Below are positions 7,040 through 9,262 of a stretch of 9,262 bases of DNA, one piece after another. Both the position numbers and the translations under genes were made by a program. Location of the stretch: positions 1-9,262 of the forward strand of contig JANJWY010000204.1 of NCBI GenBank assembly GCA_024709285.1, in the 5' to 3' direction. The first letter of the stretch is position 1; each line of letters starts with the position of its first letter. The notes under the pieces were generated by a model. That model worked only from the letters and a program-made list of their open reading frames with translations. It was not told the DNA's origin and made no database searches. The stretch is from Erysipelotrichaceae bacterium (GTDB lineage: Bacteria; Bacillota_I; Bacilli_A; Erysipelotrichales; Erysipelotrichaceae).

Positions 7040-7615
7040 ATGAAAGACTTAAAAGGTTGGAATTTTATAGTATATACTCTGATAAAGAACAACTTTAAAA
7101 ACAATCCATTTACGCTTGATGAGTTGTATCAATTCGAGAAGTACTTCCAGCAAGTTTACCCCTCAAATTTTCATATAAAAGATAAACTAAGACAAATCCT
7201 TCAAAATCTACGAGACAAAGGTGTTTTAGCATTCATATCCAAAGGAAATTATCAATTACTGGTAGATTTTAAAGAAGTAGAAAGCCAAACATACACTCAA
7301 GAAGTTGTTTATCTTTTATCTAACGAATCCATTCCAGGATGGGTGAAGATTGGTAGAACCAACGCCATTGATCGTAGATTAAAAGATTTATATAATACGT
7401 CGGTGCCATTACCATTTAAAGTTGAAGAAACAATCGAAACAAAAACACTGGAAAATTCAAGAGTGTTGGAAAAAAGTATTCACAGCATCATTGATACTCT
7501 GAATCCTAATCTTAGAAAGAATACAGATGCCAATAGACGAGAATTTTTCAAACTATCAGCAGATGAAGGAAAACATGTCTTTAAATTAGTTACACAAATA
7601 ATGGCAATTCAATAA
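7040..7615 (+). CDS. DpnI-type winged helix fused to GIY-YIG (T5orf172/MUG113-like) nuclease
   Basis: A 191-residue two-domain protein. Residues 6-72 (WNFIVYTLIK, PFTLDELYQFEKYFQQVYP, IKDKLRQILQNLRDKGVLAF, GNYQL) match the winged-helix domain found at the C-terminus of DpnI and in Dam-replacing proteins; in DpnI it reads methylated adenine in GATC. Residues 88-178 are a GIY-YIG nuclease of the T5orf172/MUG113 kind: VVYLL in place of GIY, WVKIGRT in place of YIG, catalytic-type Arg in DRRLKDL (112-113), H148 in LEKSIHSII, and E168 in RREFF. All expected active-site positions are therefore filled. The arrangement suggests a nuclease directed to modified or particular DNA sites; methyl-dependence is inference. 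The gene lies 14 bases after the HNH gene and 12 before the glycosylase gene, within one operon. Confidence 0.85.
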   Translation: MKDLKGWNFIVYTLIKNNFKNNPFTLDELYQFEKYFQQVYPSNFHIKDKLRQILQNLRDKGVLAFISKGNYQLLVDFKEVESQTYTQEVVYLLSNESIPGWVKIGRTNAIDRRLKDLYNTSVPLPFKVEETIETKTLENSRVLEKSIHSIIDTLNPNLRKNTDANRREFFKLSADEGKHVFKLVTQIMAIQ

Positions 7616-7621
7616 GAGGTG
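7614..7621 (+). promoter_or_regulatory. Ribosome binding site that sets the glycosylase start at 7628
   Basis: AAGAGGTG lies six bases before ATG 7628. The in-frame GTG 7619 is inside this site and cannot be the start; ATG 7634 is a less well-spaced alternative. Confidence 0.75.
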
Positions 7622-7627
7622 GTCTGT

Positions 7628-8509
7628 ATGAGTATGATTTGCTCAAGTTGTTCAAAATCGATAGATTCTGATAGCTTTTATTGTAAATATTGTGGAGTCA
7701 AAGTTCACCTTGAATACTCTACAAAACCGCTATCTTATGGTGACATTTTCAACAAAATCCACTCTACTTTAAGAGAAACAACTAAATTATCAGATACTGA
7801 ATTTGACGCTAAATTCGGTATTTATAAAATGTATGAAAATCGTTCTTTAACTGATGATCAGTATTATTCGATTCTCGTGGATGTTATTTTCTACTCTGGC
7901 TTTAAAGCAGCGACTGTTGACAAGTACATCAAAAATATTCACAATCATTTTCCTTCAATTGATGTTGTTATAAAGTATACTGAATCCGATTTGATTGATA
8001 TCGCTAATGATCCGAATATTATACAAAATCAATCAAAGATAAGAGCATGTTTTAAAAATGCGCTAGTAATGCATGAAATCATACAGAAACACGAATCGTT
8101 TTCAAATTATGTAGATTTTATGAATCCAAATAAAGATGAAAAATCACTATATAATTTTAAGCATGCACTTGAAAGGCAGTTTCATTTTCTTGGAGGTATT
8201 ACATCTTTTCATTTTATGACGGACATCGGTTTAAATGTAATTAAACCGGATCGCGTTATCATACGCATTTTTAAGCGATTAAGTCTAATTGAACATGATA
8301 AAGATATTCTAAAAGCCATTGAAATTGGACGCCAGATGAGTAAATCAACTGGATATCCAATACGGTATATAGACGTTATCTTGGTATTGTATGGGCAATT
8401 GAATCATTTAGGTATTGTCAGCATTTGTACAGAAGTCAATCCAAAATGTGAACTCTGTAAACTAAAACAAAACTGCTCTTACTATATGAGTAAAGAAGAA
8501 CGCGCGTAA
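7628..8509 (+). CDS. Zinc-ribbon DNA glycosylase, Tag-like HhH-GPD with FeS loop
   Basis: A 293-residue predicted base-excision enzyme with three parts. Residues 5-22 form a zinc ribbon (CSSC, ten residues, CKYC: C5, C8, C19, C22). Residues about 60-165 resemble the helical core of 3-methyladenine DNA glycosylase I: FYSGFKAATVDKYI, then ANDPNIIQNQSKIRACFKNA and SFSNYVDFM. Residues 185-220 carry the helix-hairpin-helix (FHFLGGITSFHFMTDIGL, then KPDRVIIRIF). D208 falls where EndoIII has its catalytic Asp, while the EndoIII lyase Lys is missing, so it is probably monofunctional. The Tag catalytic Glu position is also not Glu (V86, next to D85). Residues 267-283 give C-x6-C-x2-C-x5-C (C267, C274, C277, C283), exactly the EndoIII/MutY iron-sulfur spacing. 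The base it removes is unknown. It is the last gene of the operon, and its stop lies inside the terminator loop. Confidence 0.85.
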   Translation: MSMICSSCSKSIDSDSFYCKYCGVKVHLEYSTKPLSYGDIFNKIHSTLRETTKLSDTEFDAKFGIYKMYENRSLTDDQYYSILVDVIFYSGFKAATVDKYIKNIHNHFPSIDVVIKYTESDLIDIANDPNIIQNQSKIRACFKNALVMHEIIQKHESFSNYVDFMNPNKDEKSLYNFKHALERQFHFLGGITSFHFMTDIGLNVIKPDRVIIRIFKRLSLIEHDKDILKAIEIGRQMSKSTGYPIRYIDVILVLYGQLNHLGIVSICTEVNPKCELCKLKQNCSYYMSKEERA

Positions 8510-8520
8510 GCGTGTTTTTT
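8499..8520 (+). terminator. Operon terminator with the stop codon in its loop
   Basis: ACGCGC (8500-8505) pairs with GCGTGT (8510-8515), including one G-T pair, around the tetraloop GTAA, whose last three bases are the glycosylase stop codon. An outer A-T pair (8499/8516) and six T (8515-8520) follow. GTAA is a stable GNRA-type loop. Confidence 0.85.
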
Positions 8521-8532
8521 CTTAAAAAACTG

Positions 8533-8559
8533 TGTTTGAATATTTAATATTTCCAAACA
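8533..8559 (+). repeat. Inverted repeat upstream of the exonuclease/helicase promoter
   Basis: TGTTTGAATATT (8533-8544) is mirrored by AATATT (8546-8551), a two-base bulge (TC) and CAAACA (8554-8559), with a one-base spacer. It spans where the -35 region of the next promoter would lie, so it could be an operator; it may also be a chance AT-rich structure. Confidence 0.35.
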
Positions 8560-8574
8560 ACAATACCTTATCAA

Positions 8575-8592
8575 TGTTATAATTAATTATAA
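8575..8592 (+). promoter_or_regulatory. Extended -10 promoter overlapping a perfect 16-bp palindrome
   Basis: TGTTATAAT (8575-8583) is an extended -10 element. The hexamer sits in TTATAATTAATTATAA (8577-8592), a perfect palindrome, so the minus strand carries an equal TATAAT at 8586-8591. No clear -35 box is seen. The palindrome could be a repressor site covering the promoter. It shares TTAATTA with the palindrome at 5665-5683. Confidence 0.55.
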
Positions 8593-8633
8593 GAATATGA
8601 TTTTATCAAATACAAGAATTATAGGAGTGCAAC

Positions 8634-9262
8634 ATGATTGGATTCATAGACACTGAAATAAGTAAAAATAATGTGGTTTCCGATATTGGATGTATCAAAG
8701 AAAATGGTGAAATACTACACACCAAGAGCATTCAAGAACTGATTAAATTCACGAAAAAAGTAGATTTTTTTTGCGGTCACAATTTCGTTTCACACGACTT
8801 TATTCACCTAAACCGGATATTACCTCGAAAGTTTATCCCCTTAGAAACTACTATAGACACCTTGTATCTCTCAGCTTTATTGTTCCCAGAAAGACCATAT
8901 CATCATTTGGTTAAAAACGATAAACTCGATAGTGATTCACTGAATAACCCACTGAATGACGCTCGAAACGCACAAATTTTATTTATGGATGAAGTTGATG
9001 CATTCAATCGACTTGATGATACGCTAAAACAAATCTATTATTCGATATTAAAAGATGAACCTGGATTTTCCGGTTTTTTCAAACATATGAAATACAATCC
9101 TAAAGTGCGTAATCTTGTGGAACAAATTCAGTTATACTTTGGAGACAAAGTCTGTCACAATATCGACATCAACGCTTTGCTGAAAGAAGTTAGAGTCGAA
9201 TTGGCATATTGCTTATCATTAATTACGACGAGCGAAGCAGATTCACTGATGCCTGGGTGGGT
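8634..9262 (+). CDS. DEDD exonuclease domain, start of a probable RecQ-like exonuclease-helicase (3' end outside window)
   Basis: The first 209 residues of a longer protein, open to the window edge. They form a DEDD-type 3'-5' exonuclease (DnaQ-like): FIDTE gives D6 and E8, CGHNFVSHDF gives D55, and NNPLNDARNAQILF gives D109. The His normally five residues before the last Asp is N104 here, so activity may be reduced or another His (H90 or H91 in PYHHLVK) may act. The run IDTLYLSALLFPERPYHHL, then KNDKLDSDSLNNPLNDA, is what I recall from the N-terminus of large proteins annotated as RecQ-family helicases with an N-terminal exonuclease; the helicase part would lie beyond the window. The start is set by GGAG (8624-8627), six bases before ATG. 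It has its own promoter but the same orientation as the preceding operon. Confidence 0.8.
   Translation, partial: MIGFIDTEISKNNVVSDIGCIKENGEILHTKSIQELIKFTKKVDFFCGHNFVSHDFIHLNRILPRKFIPLETTIDTLYLSALLFPERPYHHLVKNDKLDSDSLNNPLNDARNAQILFMDEVDAFNRLDDTLKQIYYSILKDEPGFSGFFKHMKYNPKVRNLVEQIQLYFGDKVCHNIDINALLKEVRVELAYCLSLITTSEADSLMPGW

Noticed and set aside
1..9262. Insertion sequences, attachment sites, tRNA genes or CRISPR arrays
   Set aside because: I found no transposase or integrase motif, no repeated spacer pattern and no tRNA-like cloverleaf; the cassette edges show no obvious direct repeats by eye.

Overview
The window reads as chromosomal DNA of a low-GC Gram-positive-type bacterium. Genes are AT-rich, Shine-Dalgarno sites are strong (AAGGTG, GGAGG), promoters carry TATAAT -10 boxes, and all eight complete stop codons are TAA. 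Every Trp codon I read is TGG, so the standard genetic code fits. An Acholeplasma-like (Acholeplasmatales) or related Bacilli/Mollicutes genome is my best guess, but this is inference and no marker gene fixes it. All recognised genes lie on the + strand.

Left part (1-4304): the 3' end of an unidentified gene closes with a terminator. Next comes a seven-helix membrane diguanylate cyclase (GGDEF) with its own promoter and terminator, then a 696-residue lipoprotein that looks like a surface glycoside hydrolase or transglycosylase with a C-terminal carbohydrate-binding-like region. Each has its own -10 box, so these are adjacent single-gene units. Cyclic-di-GMP signalling beside a surface sugar enzyme is suggestive of polysaccharide control, but no direct link is visible.

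Middle (4305-5607): an XRE-type regulator fused to about eight membrane helices, preceded by a hairpin and followed by a strong terminator.

Right part (5608-9262): a tight four-gene operon encodes a HIT-family protein, an HNH nuclease with a Cas9-like HNH motif, a DpnI-type winged-helix fused to a GIY-YIG (T5orf172/MUG113-like) nuclease, and a zinc-ribbon DNA glycosylase that combines Tag-like features with an EndoIII-type iron-sulfur loop. It ends in a terminator. A separate promoter, overlapping a perfect 16-bp palindrome, then drives a gene starting with a DEDD 3'-5' exonuclease domain. This gene runs off the window and probably encodes an exonuclease-RecQ-like helicase.

Two nucleases, a base-excision glycosylase, a nucleotide hydrolase and a probable exonuclease/helicase together resemble a DNA-modification-sensing restriction or defence system, or a specialised DNA-repair cassette. 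I consider 5608-9262 the most interesting part. The individual family calls are well supported by motifs; the idea that they form one system is inference.
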